A stretch of DNA of 64,000 nucleotides from Isoetes taiwanensis (Eukaryota; Streptophyta; Lycopodiopsida; Isoetales; Isoetaceae), in assembly GCA_021234155.1 (NCBI GenBank), contig JAJEKV010000025.1, positions 2,381,339 to 2,445,338 of the forward strand. The letters run 5' to 3'. The translations under genes and the position numbers were made by a program. Under the pieces are notes generated by a model. It saw only the letters and a program-made list of their open reading frames with translations. It was not told the DNA's origin and searched no databases. Within the stretch, counting starts at the first letter, position 1. Each line of letters starts with the position of its first letter. Shown here piece by piece: positions 51,184 through 64,000 of this stretch.

Positions 51184-54100
51184 GCTGATAAGTTCTCCTG
51201 ACCTGGATAAGTTGGATTTTTTTTGGCCCTTTATCGAACGAGGCCCCTTGAACGGAAGGATTCAACGGCTTGGATAGGGGAACCGAGATCCCGGGAGTGT
51301 GGTCTTTAGCGACGGCCACGGGAGCGCTGCTGCAGAAAGGTCGCCGAAACTTTTTGGGGCTCAGCCCCCGGGTCCCACTCTCCCCCTAATGAGGTGGCCT
51401 TGCAAGGTCCTTGGCCTTGTTTGATTCTGGGCAGGGTGTGTCAGCCGCACGGGCCTACAACAAAGGTCTTGACCGCTTCTAATGCAAACACTTTTGATCT
51501 AAACCTTGTCCTGAAATTGAAAACCGGGTCTCAGAGGTTACGATGACTTAGGAAGCCTCACGACAAAAATCGTGAATTTAATTCTGTACTATGCATTTCA
51601 CTACGAATTTATGAATGTCTTGCTACCGCAAAGTCGCCTCTTTCCTTCTAACTCATTAACGGAGGAGTACAGATTCAAACTCCATTCCGTCAGCTTCCCT
51701 CGCTGCTTCAACTGCATCTTTATCGTAGCCAAGTCCCAAGTGCAAAGGACCAAAATGCGCCCCAAAACGCAAAACCGCTAGAACCTCGCAACTCATAGGG
51801 TTTACGCTTTGGTGGGTCTATCCTTGTCGATTCGACTAGGACCTTGGCGTTTGTCTTTGATCGAGGGGGTGTTGGACGCCGCAGCACTAATTCTAAAACC
51901 ATCCCGGGCAGCTTTGCCCCAAAGTCCTCTCCTCCTCCCGGCGTCTCCGGGCGACGACGGGCAATTTCCTCCCAATCGATTCAAGTCCTCGCCAATGGAC
52001 TCTAACGCCGACATTGCCCTCGGGACCAAGTTTCATGTCCAAAAGACCACCCCCTTCTCGAGGTAGGCCAAACTATCTCATGTCCAACACACCGTAGTCA
52101 ATTGGCCTAGGAGGTGGTCATCAATACCGCAAACGTAGGGCTTAGCGTTTCTTTTCTTTTGCAAAACCGGATCGCATGCAACTTGGTTCTAGGGTAATTT
52201 CGGCCCCCGACGATGTGGCTAGTCGAATCGCCATTCCCGAGCCTCCGCAATGTCCGAACGACAAACACTTTGGTTTCTACACCTGGCCGATCATAGACGC
52301 CATGGGGTTGATAAGTTCTCACCGACCTGATGTTGGATTTTTTGGACCTTATCGGTGACAAAATTCCTTGAACAAGGATTCAACCGCCGATAGGGGGAAC
52401 CGAGATCCCGGAGTGGTCTTTAAGCGCATTTGCCCCCTGGGAGCGCCAGAAAGGTCAGCCTCGGGAAACTTTTTGGGGCTCGCCTCCGGGTCCGGACTCT
52501 CCCCTCTAATGAGGTGGCCTTGTAAGTTCTCCTGCCTTGTTTGGACTTGGGCAGCGTGCCACGGCTGCCCAACAACAGTCAGCCTCTTAATCGCTCTAAT
52601 GCAAACACTTTGATCTAAAAACTCATCCCGAAATTTTGTGAAAACCGGCTCAGATGTTGGCGGCGACTTAGGAAGCCTGGCGACAAAAAAATCAGAATTT
52701 AATTTCGTACTATGCATTAATACGAATTTATGAATGTCTTGCCACAAAAGCCGCCGCCTTTTACTTAACCGCCACAACGGGAGGAGTAATGTGTATCCAA
52801 ACTCCATTCCGCCAGCGCCTTGCTTTCAAGGCTCAACCGCATCTTATCGCCAAGTCCCAAGTGCAAAGGACCAAAACTGCACCCAAAACGAAACCCCGCT
52901 AGAACCCGCAACTCATGTGGTTTACGCCCTCCATCCTCGTCGACTCGACTAGGACCTTTAAGTACCGTGGTCTTGACGTGAGGGGGGTTGACGACGTGAG
53001 CACGGACCCTAAAACCATCCTAAGCAGCCTTTGCCCCAAAAGTCCTCTCCCGAAGGCCCTGGCGACGGACGGCAACTTCCCTCTCCCGAATCGTGATTCG
53101 GCTCGCCAATGGACTCTAACGTCGACATTGCCCTCGGGACCAAGTTTCATGGCCAAAAGACCACCCCTTCTCGAGGTAGGCCAAACTATCTCATGTCCAA
53201 CACACTCGTGAAATAATTGGCCAGGAGGTGGTCAATAATGCAAACGTAGGGCGAAGTGTTTTCTTTGCAAACCGACCGCAACTTGGTCTCTAGGGTAATT
53301 TCGGCCTCCCGGACGATGTGGCGTCGTCGCCATTCCGGAAAGCTCTCCGCACGTCCGGGAACGACAAAACACTTTGGTTTCTACACCTGGCCGATCGCAG
53401 ACGCTCAGCGTTTGATAAGTTCTCACCGACGATGTTGGATTTTTTGGACCTTATCGAGACAGGCCCTTGAACTAAGGATTCAACTGGTCGGATAGGGAAC
53501 CGAGATCCCGAGGTGGTCTTTAGCGCACGGCCCCTGGGAGCGCCGCCAGAAAGGCGCCGGAAACTTTTTTGGGGCTCGCCCCTGGGTCCTGGACTTCCCC
53601 TCTAATGAGGTGGCCTTGCAAGGTCCCCGGCCTTATTTTGACTTGGGCAAGTGTGCTACCGCCGCCCAACAATGTCCGCCCGACCGCTCTAATGCAAACA
53701 CTTTTGATCTAAACCTTGTCCCAAATTTTGAAAACTAGGTGTATGTTGGCGATGACTTAGGGAAGCCTCACGACAAAAATCGTAATTTAATTCCGTACTA
53801 TGCATTAATTACGAATTTATGAATGTCTTGCTACCGCAAAAGTCGCCTTTACTTCTAACCGCCACAACGGAGGAGTACAGATCCAAACTCCATTCCGCCA
53901 GCCTCTTGCTTCTTTCAATCGCGATCTTATCGCCCAAGTCCCAAGTGCAAAGGGACCAAAATCCCCAAGACCCAAAAACGCAAACCCCGCTAGAACCTCG
54001 CAACTCATGTGGTTTACGCTTTGAGGTTCTATCCTTGTCGATTCGACTAGGACCTTGGCGCCGTCTCTTGACGTAGAGGGGTGTTGACGCCGCAGCACTA

Positions 54101-57100
54101 CTCTAAAACCATCCTGGAAGCAGCTTTGCCCCAAAAGTCCTCTCCCGGCTCGGCGACGGACGGCAACTTCCCCTCCTAATCGTGATTCGCTCGCCAATGG
54201 ACTCCTAACGCCGACATTGCCCCTGGGACCAAGTTTCATGGCCAAAAGACCACCCCTTCTCGAGGTAGCGCCAAACTATCTCATGTCCAACACACTCGTG
54301 AGTCAATTGGCCTAGAGGTGGTCAGTTTAATAATCGCAACGTAGGGCGTAGTGTTTCTTTCTTTTGCAAAACCGACCGCAACTTGGTCTCTGTGGTAATT
54401 TCGCCTCCCCGGTGATGTGGCTAAGTCGAATCGCCATTCCCGAGCCTCCAATGTCCGAACGACAAAACACTTTGGTTTCTACACCTGCCGACCAAGTAGA
54501 CGCCAGCGGGTTTGATAAGTTCTCACGACGATGTTGGATTTTTTGGACCTTATCGGTGACAGGCCCTTTGAACGGCGATTCAACGGCCGGATAGGGAACC
54601 GAGATCCCGAGTGTGGTCTTTAGCGCATGGCCCCCGGGAGCCGCCAGAAAGGTCCGCGAAACTTTTTTGGGGCTCGGCCCCGGGTCCTGGGACTCTCCCT
54701 AATGAGGTGGCCTTGCAAGGTCCTCGCCTTATTTGACTTGGGCAAGTGTGCCACTTCTGCCCAACAACAGTCAGCCTTTACCGCTCTAATGCAAACACTT
54801 TGATCTAAACCTTGTCCAAAAATTTTGAAAATCGGTTCAGTATGTTGGCTGGCGACTTAGGAAGCCCGCCGACAAAAATCAGAATTTAATTCCGCACTAT
54901 GCATTAATTACGAATTTATGAATGTCTTGCTACCGCAAAAGTCGCCTTTTACTTCTAACTACCACAACGGAGGGAGTGATCCAAACTCCATTCCGCCAGG
55001 CCTTGCTTCGCTGCTCAACTGCATCTTATCAGCCAAGTCCCAAGTGCAAACGACTGCAACTCCTAAGCACCCAAAACGCAAACCCCGCTAGAACCCTCGC
55101 AACTCATAGGGTTTACGCTTCGGAGGCTCTATCCTTGTCGATTCGACTAGGACCTTGGGGCAGGCGTCTTGACGTAGGGGGGTGTTGACGCCAGAGCACC
55201 CACCCTAAAACATCCCGAAGCAAATTTTTGCCCCAAAAGTCCTCTCCGGGCGGCCCCCGCGACGGACGGCAACTTCCTCCTAATCGTGATTCGCTCGCCA
55301 ATGGACTCGAACGCCGACATTGCCCCGGGACCAAGTTTCATGGCCAAAAGACCACCCCCTTCTTCGAGGTAGCGCCAAACTATCTCATGTCCAACACACT
55401 CGTAGTCAATTGGCCTAGAGGTGGCCGTTTAATACCGCAACGTAGGGCGAAGTGTTTCTTTCTTTTGCAAAAACTGACCGCAACTTGGTCTCTAGGGTAA
55501 TTTCGCCTCCCTGACGATGTGGCTAAGTCGATCGCCATTCCTCGAGCTCCCGCAATGTCCGAACGACAAAACACTTTGGTTTCTACACCTGGCCGACCGC
55601 AGATGCTTCGGCGGGTTTGATAAGTTCTCACCGAACGGATGTTGGATTTTTGGACCTTATCGAGACAGGCCCCTTGAACTAAGGATTCAACGGCCGGATG
55701 ATAGGGGAACCGAGATCCCGGAGTGTGGTCTTTAGCGCACGAGGTGGCCTTGCAAGGTCCCCCTGGGAGCCGCCAGAAAGGTCGCCTTGGGAACTTTTTT
55801 GGGGCTCGCCTCCCCGGGTCCTTAATTACTTAATTTATGACTCTCCCTCTAATGAGGTGGCCTTGCAAGGTTTTGGCCTTATTTGACTTGGGCAAGTGTG
55901 CCGCACTCCACGCCCAACAAAGCCTCCTGGACATTCTAATGCAAACACTTTGATCTAAACCTTGTTCTAAAATTTTGAAAACTGGCCTTTTGTTGGCGAT
56001 GACTTAGGAAGCCTCACCGACAAAAAATCAGAATTTAATTCCGTACTATGCATTAATTACGAATTTATGAATGTCTTGCTACCGCAAAAGCGCCTTTACT
56101 TAACCGCCACAACGGAGGAGTACGATCCAAACTCCATTCCATCCGGTTCCCCTTGCTTTAGCGTTTCAACCGCCATCTTATCGCCCAAGTCCCAAGTGCA
56201 TTTGAAGGGACCAAAAAAAACAACAAAACTCCAAAACGCAAACCCTTTGATCTCTAGAACCTCGGCAACTCATGGGTTTACGCTTTGGAGGCTTTATCCT
56301 TGTCGATTCGACTAGGACCTTGGCGCCGCGTCTTGACGTAGAGGGGGGTGTTGACGCCGAGCAAACCCCGGACCCTAAAACCATCCTGGAAGCGCCTTTG
56401 CCCCAAAAGTCCTCTCCCCGGGCCCCGGCAACGGACGGGCAACTTCCCCTCTCCCTAATCGATTCGCTCGCCAATGGACTCCTTAACGCCGACATTGCCC
56501 CCGGGACCAAGTTTCATGGCCAAAAGACCACCCCTTCTCGAGGTAGCGTCCAAACTATCTCATGTCCAACACACTCGTAGTCAATTGGCCTAGAGGTGGT
56601 CAGTCGAATACCGCAACGTGAGGGCGTAAGTGTTTTTTTTTTTTGCAAACCGACCGCGGCAACTTGGTCTCTAGGGTAATTTCGGCCTCCTGACGATGTG
56701 GCGGTCGAATCGCCATTCCGGAAAGCCTCCGCAATGTCCGAACAACAAAACACTTTGGTTTCTACATGGTTTGGCCGCGGGGACGCTTCAGCGGTTTGAT
56801 AAGTTCTCCTGACGGATATTGGATTTTTTGGACCTTATCGGTGCCAGGCCCTTGAACGGCGATTCAAATGGCCGATAGGGGAACCGAGATCCCGGGAGTG
56901 TGGTCTTTAAGCGACGGCCCTCCCGGAGCGCCGCCAGAAAGGCCGCCTCGAAACTTTTTGTGGCTCGCCTCTTGGGGTTCCTGGACTCTCCCTCTAATGA
57001 GGCTGCCTTGCAAGGTCCCGGCCTTGTTTGACTTGGGCAAGTGTGCTGGGTCTACGCCCAACAACAGTCGCCTTGACCGTACTAATGCAAACACTTTGAT

Positions 57101-57240
57101 CTAAACCTTGTCGGAAATTTTGAAAACTGCATGTACGTTATGATGACTTAAGAAGCTCACGACAAAAATCAGAATTTAATTCCTTACTATGCATTAATTA
57201 CTTAATTTATGAATGTCTTGCTATTGCCCAACAACAAATT
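51184..57240. repeat. Second block of six ~1.12-kb units in CACTA-II
   Basis: Unit starts near 51184, 52307, 53410, 54510, 55615 and 56793. Six units as in CACTA-I. The fifth shares AAGGTTTTGGCC, and the sixth GGATATTGGATT, with the fifth and sixth of copy I, so the block is the direct counterpart of 33030-39120. Unit five has a small internal repeat (GAGGTGGCCTTGCAAGG at about 55741). Confidence 0.85.
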
Positions 57241-58060
57241 TCCAAACTCCGGCTCCAATGCTACCTATTTGATCGAACTTTATCCGAAATTCTAAAAATT
57301 TTGCCTCAGATCTTTGGGGATGACATAGGAAGCCAACCGACAAAAATCAGAATTTAATTCCATACCATGCATTAATTACGAATTTATGAAGCATGAATGC
57401 AAAAGAACGCATAACTAAAAAAATTCTACATCGAAAAAAGGTGGAATTTTGACAAGCGGCAACGTCTTGCGTCTTGGACATGAGAAAAACATTTCACTAG
57501 GATATGCAAAGGTTGGTGCACGATGAAATAGCTCAGTCTTCCTAGAGCTCACATGCCGCCACAAAAGTTCTCTTCACGGCGGCCTGGCGATGGACGCAGC
57601 AATTTCCAAAACCATGATTTGGCTCTTCCAATGGACTCGGTGGCCTATCGACATTCCCCGGGGACCAACTTTGCGGGGCGAAGACCACCCTTGTTCTCCA
57701 AAAGAACAAAGTACACTAGACGTCCCAACAGATGTCGCGTAGCGACGCGTACGCCCCGTAGCGGCGTCAAAATTCGTCGCCGCGACGCCGTCGAATTTAA
57801 TTCCATACGCCTTAAAAGTGACGCGACGCTAAAAAAGAACGCGATGCGGCGTGGTGCACCCGGGCGTGAGAAAAACATTTCACTCAGATCCGCCACGCCA
57901 CGTGTCGTCGACGCCGCACCACACGCCGCACATGGATCATGCAAAACGGCGTGGCGACGCGGACGCCGCATTGACGCCGCGTGGTCACGTTATTTGCGGC
58001 GTCACGCCGCACGCATCGCCGCAAGCCCACGCCGCCGCGAAATGTCCATTCTCTTGTTGT
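57241..58060. repeat. Diverged unit and right subterminal array of CACTA-II
   Basis: 57240-57715 matches the diverged partial unit at 39121-39590. 57720-58040 is the GC-rich subterminal array, somewhat longer than in copy I and holding a stray AAAAACATTTCACTMRGAT piece also found at 57483. Confidence 0.7.
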
Positions 58061-58064
58061 GACT

Positions 58065-58799
58065 TATCCCTAGTTGTAAAACCACCCCAGTGTATAAGAA
58101 CCAAGAAATGAAAGTTCACCTCTCACGCTCTACCCGACACTTGCTAATCCGGTGATGCCGATGTCCCATGAGATTTAAAAGCCCCGCCCATCGAGCCTCT
58201 ATGGCATTTATGCTCTTGTAGACAAAGAATTCCCGGAGCCGGTCTTCTAACTACTTGTGCAGCGCTAGATCTTTTGGTGGGGAGGGCTTAAGTTCCCTTA
58301 CATTCCAAGAAACAATATTCATTTCAAGGCCGCAAGATCTAACACACCTTTCTTTTTTCTTCTCTTTGAGGCCTTCGATACATTCCATCATACACCACCA
58401 CGACCAGCCGATCAACTGGTTGCATCATTGTATTCCCATCCACAGATGCATCTAAACTGATGCCAAGTCACCATCACCCTCCTCATCGAGAAGACACTCT
58501 AGGGTTGCATCTCCCCTAGTCCGGATGAGACATGGGCGGCATTAATCTCCTCCGTAGGTCCATGCCAACTACAGTAGCTAGAGGGTCATGGTTCTCCCAT
58601 GCCCGCATACCGACAACCCCATTAAGATAGCTACCACCTAGGAGGTATTGAGCCCATAACTTGCCCACATGCAAAGGACAAGATATTAGGCTTATTCTCA
58701 ACGATCCCTAGTAGACTCTCGCGACGCCAAGGGATCAACTGGCAATCGGACAAGCCTTCCTTTGTCGGCTAGTCTAGCCAAGCTACCTCATAAATGTGT
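58065..58799 (-). pseudogene. LINE 5' fragment right of CACTA-II
   Basis: Equivalent of 39883-40620: ORF2 start with NIVSWNV near 58310 on the minus strand and the ORF1 end above it (KLWAQYLLGGSYLNGVV near 58660-58610). Confidence 0.75.
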
Positions 58800-60489
58800 G
58801 GGCTCCTATATACGCATCGCATTAATTTGGGAATTAACGAGATCTATCAATAGGAGCATACTATTCGTATTTCTAGATCTCTATCCCATTCTCTAAGCAC
58901 AAGAGGTGGAAAAGAGAGATATCCTCCATCACACTATAATAGAATGAATTGAAATAAAAGAAATAACAGATCTAATCTAACTAATCTAATCAACGTGATA
59001 AGGTTTCATTCGGTAGTCTAGGTTTTTAGGTTCTAGAGATCATTTAAAACTAAGAACAAGTACTAATCCGGCCTAAGAACAGCCTTTAAAGCTTACATTG
59101 ACGGACAGAATTGGTACTAACTAGATTCTTGGCTGCCTCTAATGCCTTGGGATGCGTCCATGCCGTTGAAAGGAATGAGGATCTCGGAATCATCTTGCAA
59201 CATGAGCTTGGCTATTGTTGCAAGGCCAGATTATATCCGATATTGCTCCAAATTCTCCTTCGATCATGTGAAGCCACTAGAATCCCAAAAAGGTAACTTA
59301 TAGGGTTCTTCCCTTTTGCACCTCTCCAATTTAGGGGTTAATACTCGATTGGGCCACTTGGCTCCTTAGGGAACTGCCATATGGCAATATGGGTTATATT
59401 CACATACATTAAGATGTGCAATATAACGGTCTATAATGGTTGCATGGAATAAATACATGTCAATGGATTTATATCTCCATAGAGCAACCTTATAATATAT
59501 TAACATGCTAGCTATCTAATCCATGTATGTGTAATATATTGGCGTATTGGCATATCTTACACGTGCATGTCAATATGCTTGACATGTACTGTGATGTCGC
59601 AGTATAATATTATAGGTATTTAAACTGTTTAGTATACAAGAACGTCACAGTCTAGATCGTTGAAATTTCTTTTGTCAAACAATGGTTGCAATCTTAGTAC
59701 AAGTCTCTAGCAGCGATCATTGATAAGTGTGCATTAGTATTCATCCCCATGCCACATCCATGAATGCATTTATAATTGGCATATGACCTTTTTGAGAAGA
59801 CAAGTATCTGGTCAACTTGTCATTAGAAACACTATCAAAATGTCACTTGATGGTGTGCCTCAAAACTTGCTTCTAAATGTAATTGAAATTGAAAATGAGC
59901 ATAAAGTTATTTGTAAAATTCCAAAACATCCAGCCACGTGCATATTACGTATTACTCATATGGATAATCTCTCACATGCTCCAATTAATGGTACTTACCA
60001 GAAGCCAAACGGTGAAGAAATAGCATGTGATCTAGTCCGTGCCTGAATCATCTCCAAAACTAGCTTTAACCCATCCGATTAGATGATCCATGTGCCCAAA
60101 TTTGGGGCAAAAGGAAGATTGTTTGTACAGCGCAATAATTGATCAAGGAAGCACAATCTAAGTGTTTCTACACTATTGGGCTGGTAAACAAACATCCCAC
60201 ATCTTTTGCCATCAAATATATGCTGATAAGTTTGTTAAAAGTGTGTAGTCTTAAGCGATATAACATTATGTCCATCAATCTTGTTAATTTGAAAGTATCC
60301 GGTGTGGCAGAAAAGGTTTTTGGATTTTTTTTTTAACTTCATTTTCTAAGATTGTTTTTTTTTTTTTTGGCTGTATTGTTTTACCGCTTTCTCCAAAAAT
60401 CTGAGCAATGGTCTTCAAGATATTCCAGGTTTATGGGTTTATGGGTTTTCTTTGCATGCACTGTGATTTCCTATGCTTCCACGATCAGC
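58800..60489. other. Unrecognised spacer of the duplicated unit, copy 2
   Basis: Counterpart of 40621-42319, with ordinary SNPs and small indels (for example a deletion in the AATTATAATATATT run near 59490). Confidence 0.5.
59783..60046 (+). other. Small unrecognised ORF, copy 2
   Basis: 87 codons (MTFLRRQVSGQLVIRNTIK, then MSLDGVPQNLLLNVIEI). Longer than its counterpart at 41666-41872, whose upstream part is shifted by small indels near 41610-41640. Family unknown. Confidence 0.3.
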
Positions 60490-61790
60490 CAATTTATTTA
60501 TTTATTTTGAAGAATGAGAATCTATTTTAAAAAGAAAGTATGATTACAATGGGAAGCTAAGGAAGATGGAGATACCCCAAACCTCCTCCTTAACATCATC
60601 ACGCAACCTAGAAATATTGATTATGTGGATGAGGCTTTGGCGCAGAGCCCGCCACCTCCTCAAGACAATTTGGCATCTATGTTTTAAACTACCCAATAGA
60701 CTAAGGCCCCGCAAATATTGAATGCACATTTTTAAAGTGTGGTCACATGGGAGGAAGAAGGCCAAGGAGGATTTGTCGGCTTGTGATACGCCGTGGAAAG
60801 GCACACAAACGGATGCCCAAACGAAGTTGGAGGTGATCACACAAGATGAGACAAGATTTAATGACTCGCCGTTCTCAAAAAATGGAAACAGTTCGCTTTG
60901 AAAGAATGAACTCGATGTTGATTCATAACACTTTCGATGCACAACTTGTCAAGTAAAAGATAATGCTTTGGAGGAATCTTTTTTCCCAAACCCTCGAACA
61001 AATAAGCCGATGATTGGTGTCCGAACCGCCTCAAGCCAATGAGGTGAAGGATGCAGAGGAGGTCGCAGTTAGATGCTTGTAGTCGTTCTTAACGAAGTGC
61101 TTATCCCAAGAAACATCGATAAACAACCCTCTAGAAAGTCCTCATGTGCCAAAATTGAGAATTGGGCCTCTGAGATTAGTATGCCTTATGACTTGGGGAT
61201 GATGATCCGACAATTGCTTACAACATGTAGTTTCTACAACTGTGTTTGCATGTATGTTGGCATAGCATTTGTGATGTTTGGCTGCAATTCTTGAATCTCC
61301 CCAGGGCCCCATTAAACCCGTGAAGCTACCATCTCCGTGAACCTCAAGAAAACTATATTCAAAGAGAAGCTTCTATAGCCCATTGTTCCTTCTCGAATCC
61401 GTAAACAATATCGTCATTCAGAGGGAACCTATCAGTTGCCTCCTCAACCATATTAAAATCTCCAAGAGAGCAACCATGCAACATTGTCTCTTTTTTTTTT
61501 TCATCCTATTCCTTAGAGAAGACCACATGGATGCCCTCTAGGCACATTGACGCATAAATGTTGACAATGCCTCACTGCACTTATCTTGCTTCCACCTAAT
61601 CACCGGGCCAACTTGCCCCACTTATCCCTAGCTATAAAACCACCCCAAAGGTCTAAGAACCAAAAATAAAAGTTTCACCTCTGGGTCTACCCGTGACACT
61701 TGCTAATCCAAGATGCCGATGTCCCATGAGATTTAGAAGCCCCGCCCATCGAGCCTCTATGGCATTTATGCTCTTGGGCAAAAGTATGTT
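60490..61790 (-). pseudogene. Second LINE copy with empty site, unit 2
   Basis: Counterpart of 42320-43640, empty target ACT at 61620-61622. Rich in small differences at CTG/CAG sites that break every frame. Confidence 0.75.
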
Positions 61791-61980
61791 GGTGGGGTAC
61801 AAAAAACGCGACCCCAAAGACTTAGATCAGACCAAGCACCTACTATTCTATTATAGTATTCCACTTGTCATTCATTGGAGTTGTTACATATTTCTATTGA
61901 TTACCTAATTATCATGTGCTAGTACCAAGAACACCCCTAAACAAGCTACCATATGGGGTGCTATATGAGTGCCGCCAAAG
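61791..61980. other. Linker at the tandem-duplication junction, unit 2
   Basis: Same linker as 43641-43823, joined again to ATGGAAACAACTCGC. Confidence 0.7.
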
Positions 61981-62978
61981 ATGGAAACAACTCGCTTGAA
62001 AGAATGAACTCGATGTTGATTCATAACACTTGATGCACAACTTGCCAAAGTAAAAGAGACTACTTTGGAGTAAAAAGAGACTACTACCCCGACCAAACAA
62101 GCCGATGACTCGTGGTGCGAACTACCCATTGCCAATGAGGTGAAGGAGGCGAGGAGGTCAGAAAGTGAGATGCTTGTAGCTATTCTTAACGGCGTTTATC
62201 CCAAGAAACATCGACCAGAAAAACCTTCTAGAAGTCCTCATATGCCAAAATTGAGAATTGAGCCTCTGAGATTAGTATGCCTTATGACCGGGATGATGAT
62301 CCGACCTTCTTTGCAACACGAAGTTTCTACAATGAAGCCTAGCAACTCATGTTATGCGTGCATGTTTGCATAGCATCTCCGCCATGTTTGGTCAAGAACT
62401 CTTGAATTTCCCGCTGCCCCATTAAACCGTGATGAAGCTACCATCTCCAAGAACCTCAAGAAAACCATATTCAAAGAGAAGCTTCTATAGCCTATTGTTC
62501 CTTCTCAAGTCCGTAAACAATATCGCCATCCCGAGGGAACCCGCCGCTTGCCTCCTCAACCATATTAAAATCTCCAAGAGAGTTAACCATGCAACATTGT
62601 TCTCTATTTTTGCATCCTATTCCTTAGAGAAGCTCACATAGATGCCCCCTAGGCACATTGGACGATAAATATTGACAATGCCTCACTCGTAACCATCTTG
62701 CTTCCACTTAATCACCGTCGATTTGCCCCACTCACAACAAGAAAATGGTCATTTAGCGACGTCTATAGCGACGTCTGAACGACGTCTATGCGACGCCCGA
62801 CGGCCGCACGACGCCCTCGCCTGACGCCGTTGCGCACACGTCGCATGCCGCGATAAAGACGTCGCGCCGCGGCGTCGCGGCGCCGCGATGCGACGCCTCG
62901 GCAGCGCCGCGGGCGTGACGCGACTCGACGTGGATCGGGCGTCACGTATGACGGACGCGTCGCGACGACGGCGGGTGG

Positions 62979-63027
<49 letters not shown>

Positions 63028-64000
63028 AAAAAAAATTAAAAAAAAAAAAAAAAAGGAAAGAATTTTAATAGTTAGTTACAATATCATATACAAGAGGCGA
63101 GTAGTGGCTATCTTTACGTGTTCCCTGTTAGGGGAAAACCCAGATAGCCAATTCTATAACAATACGACCAATATTAGACAATGACATTCAAAGTTAACGT
63201 GAACTAAGAGTTTATAGCACTTACGAATCTATTTCTACCGCCGTAACCCAAGTGAGACTAATTCGCTTTGTTTGAAGTTGCCTTGGCAATCCGTGAGGCA
63301 GATGTTTTTTCTTGGAATCCTTTGCACGTTCGAAAGTGATCTGATTGCAAGGAATACAACATGACAAGTTAAATGTCTTATTTCGAATTGAACGAATGGC
63401 AACAAATAACAAATACCTTGATATCTTCCTTATGGATGTATTAAGTGGTTTAGGGACCTTTGATCAATCGCCCCCAATTTTTGGCATTCGACTTCAATTT
63501 TGCAATCACTTTTGCCTTTTCTATAAATCGATAGATTAACACAAAACAAAAGAATAAAAATAAGACTATGACTAGGTCATGTACCTTCTTTTCAAGCAGC
63601 TCCCCCATCATCTAAATGAGCCCCTTCCAAACTGGATTAGTTTGGGATTAAAAGTTAGAGTTGGCTAACATACACTTTAGGGTTATAAGCTAGATTTGGC
63701 CACCTCTACCTAAGAATTACAAGAAAAGTCGACTTGGACCCGAACACCGTCGCCTCCACTGTAGTGGAGCCTACCGTGTTCTTGAACAAGCCACTACAAT
63801 TTTATTTTAAACCTAAAAATAACAAGTGGTCAGTGGACTTCAACCCGCACGCGGGCCCTCTCCACTCTAGGTGGAGCCTACCGCGTCCCTTGAACAAGCC
63901 ACCCTTAACCTAGGAAAAATATATGATCGTGAGAAGTGGACTTCAACTCCGGTACATGGTCCTCCCACTCTAGGTGGAGCCTAATTCGCGTTCTTGAACA
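61981..64000. repeat. Tandem segmental duplication, unit 3 (partial)
   Basis: Third repeat of the unit, cut by the window end. It includes LINE endonuclease remains at 61981-62729 on the minus strand. Confidence 0.88.
62733..64000. mobile_element. CACTA-type DNA transposon, copy III, left part
   Basis: Left TIR CACAACAAGAAAA at 62733 preceded by ACT (62730-62732). Subterminal GACGTC/CGCCGCG array to 62970, poly(A) 62979-63055, possible coding segment 63220-63660, ~115-bp repeats from about 63735 to the edge. The array lies beyond the window. Confidence 0.88.

Larger units (their letters stand above)
44583..58061. mobile_element. CACTA-type DNA transposon, copy II, 13,479 bp
   Basis: Same ends as copy I (CACAACAAGAAAA at 44583; mirror ending at 58061), with ACT on both sides (44580-44582 and 58062-58064). 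It is about 4.35 kb longer than copy I. Subterminal array 44607-44830, poly(A) 44834-44914, possible coding segment 45059-45490, ~115-bp repeats 45590-45870, purine block 46005-46335, palindromic block 46500-46680. The right TIR is changed near its inner end (CGCCGCCGCG where copy I has CGTCGC). No transposase is found. Confidence 0.88.
43824..61980. repeat. Tandem segmental duplication, unit 2 (18,157 bp)
   Basis: Same order as unit 1. The extra ~4.3 kb is accounted for by the longer CACTA-II. The first 750 bp match unit 1 with almost no difference. Confidence 0.9.

Noticed and set aside
33000-57240. Repeated ORFs of 60-185 codons in the 1.12-kb units
   Set aside because: Frames shift from unit to unit and no frame is kept across the array; the units read as non-coding.

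Overview
The window looks like heterochromatic, transposon-rich DNA from a flowering plant with a large genome. The plant signs are an intact three-exon R2R3-MYB gene, Ty3/gypsy remains with a primer-binding site complementary to initiator-Met tRNA, an En/Spm (CACTA)-type DNA transposon with a 3-bp target duplication, plant-type LINE fragments and a tRNA-derived SINE. There are no operons or bacterial signals. The only gene that reads as intact is the MYB gene at 27.55-28.37 kb on the minus strand.

Layout. (1) 1-4.6 kb: minus-strand Ty3/gypsy polyprotein remains in the order gag-protease, RT, RNase H and then a second gag-protease, the last joined in frame behind RNase H. (2) 4.9-8.5 kb: unrecognised minus-strand ORFs. 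(3) About 9-15.9 kb: a non-coding, strongly A-rich (on the plus strand) region with (AG)60, short tandem repeats and a promoter-like block present at both edges. (4) 16.28-17.88 kb: a 1577-bp LTR of a minus-strand element with its primer-binding site; its partner LTR is not in the window. (5) 17.9-20.4 kb: decayed sequence with small unrecognised ORFs. (6) 20.4-28.4 kb: the MYB gene and, downstream of it, a nest of local duplications: a palindromic GCTTACGC minisatellite, two ~2-kb copies (A and B, B carrying a young SINE) and a tandem copy of the MYB 3' region with a broken exon 3. (7) 29.6-64 kb: three tandem copies of a large segment (29997-43823, 43824-61980, 61981-end). Each unit has a LINE interrupted by a CACTA-type element, a ~1.7-kb unrecognised spacer and a second, uninterrupted LINE copy that preserves the empty target site.

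The CACTA-type element is the most structured object. It has a ~29-bp terminal inverted repeat starting CACAACAAGAAAA, ACT target duplications proven by the empty sites, GACGTC-rich subterminal repeats, poly(A) tracts, a purine-rich block and an internal array of ~1.12-kb units (6 in copy I, about 10 in copy II). Copy II is ~4.35 kb longer because a piece containing the purine-rich block and about 3.3 array units is duplicated.

A window-wide pattern is that differences between otherwise near-identical repeat copies sit mostly at CTG/CAG and CCGG/CCTGG sites and often involve small indels. That is not what deamination produces. It fits systematic long-read consensus error at CHG-methylated cytosines in silenced transposons, so many frameshifts here may not be real.
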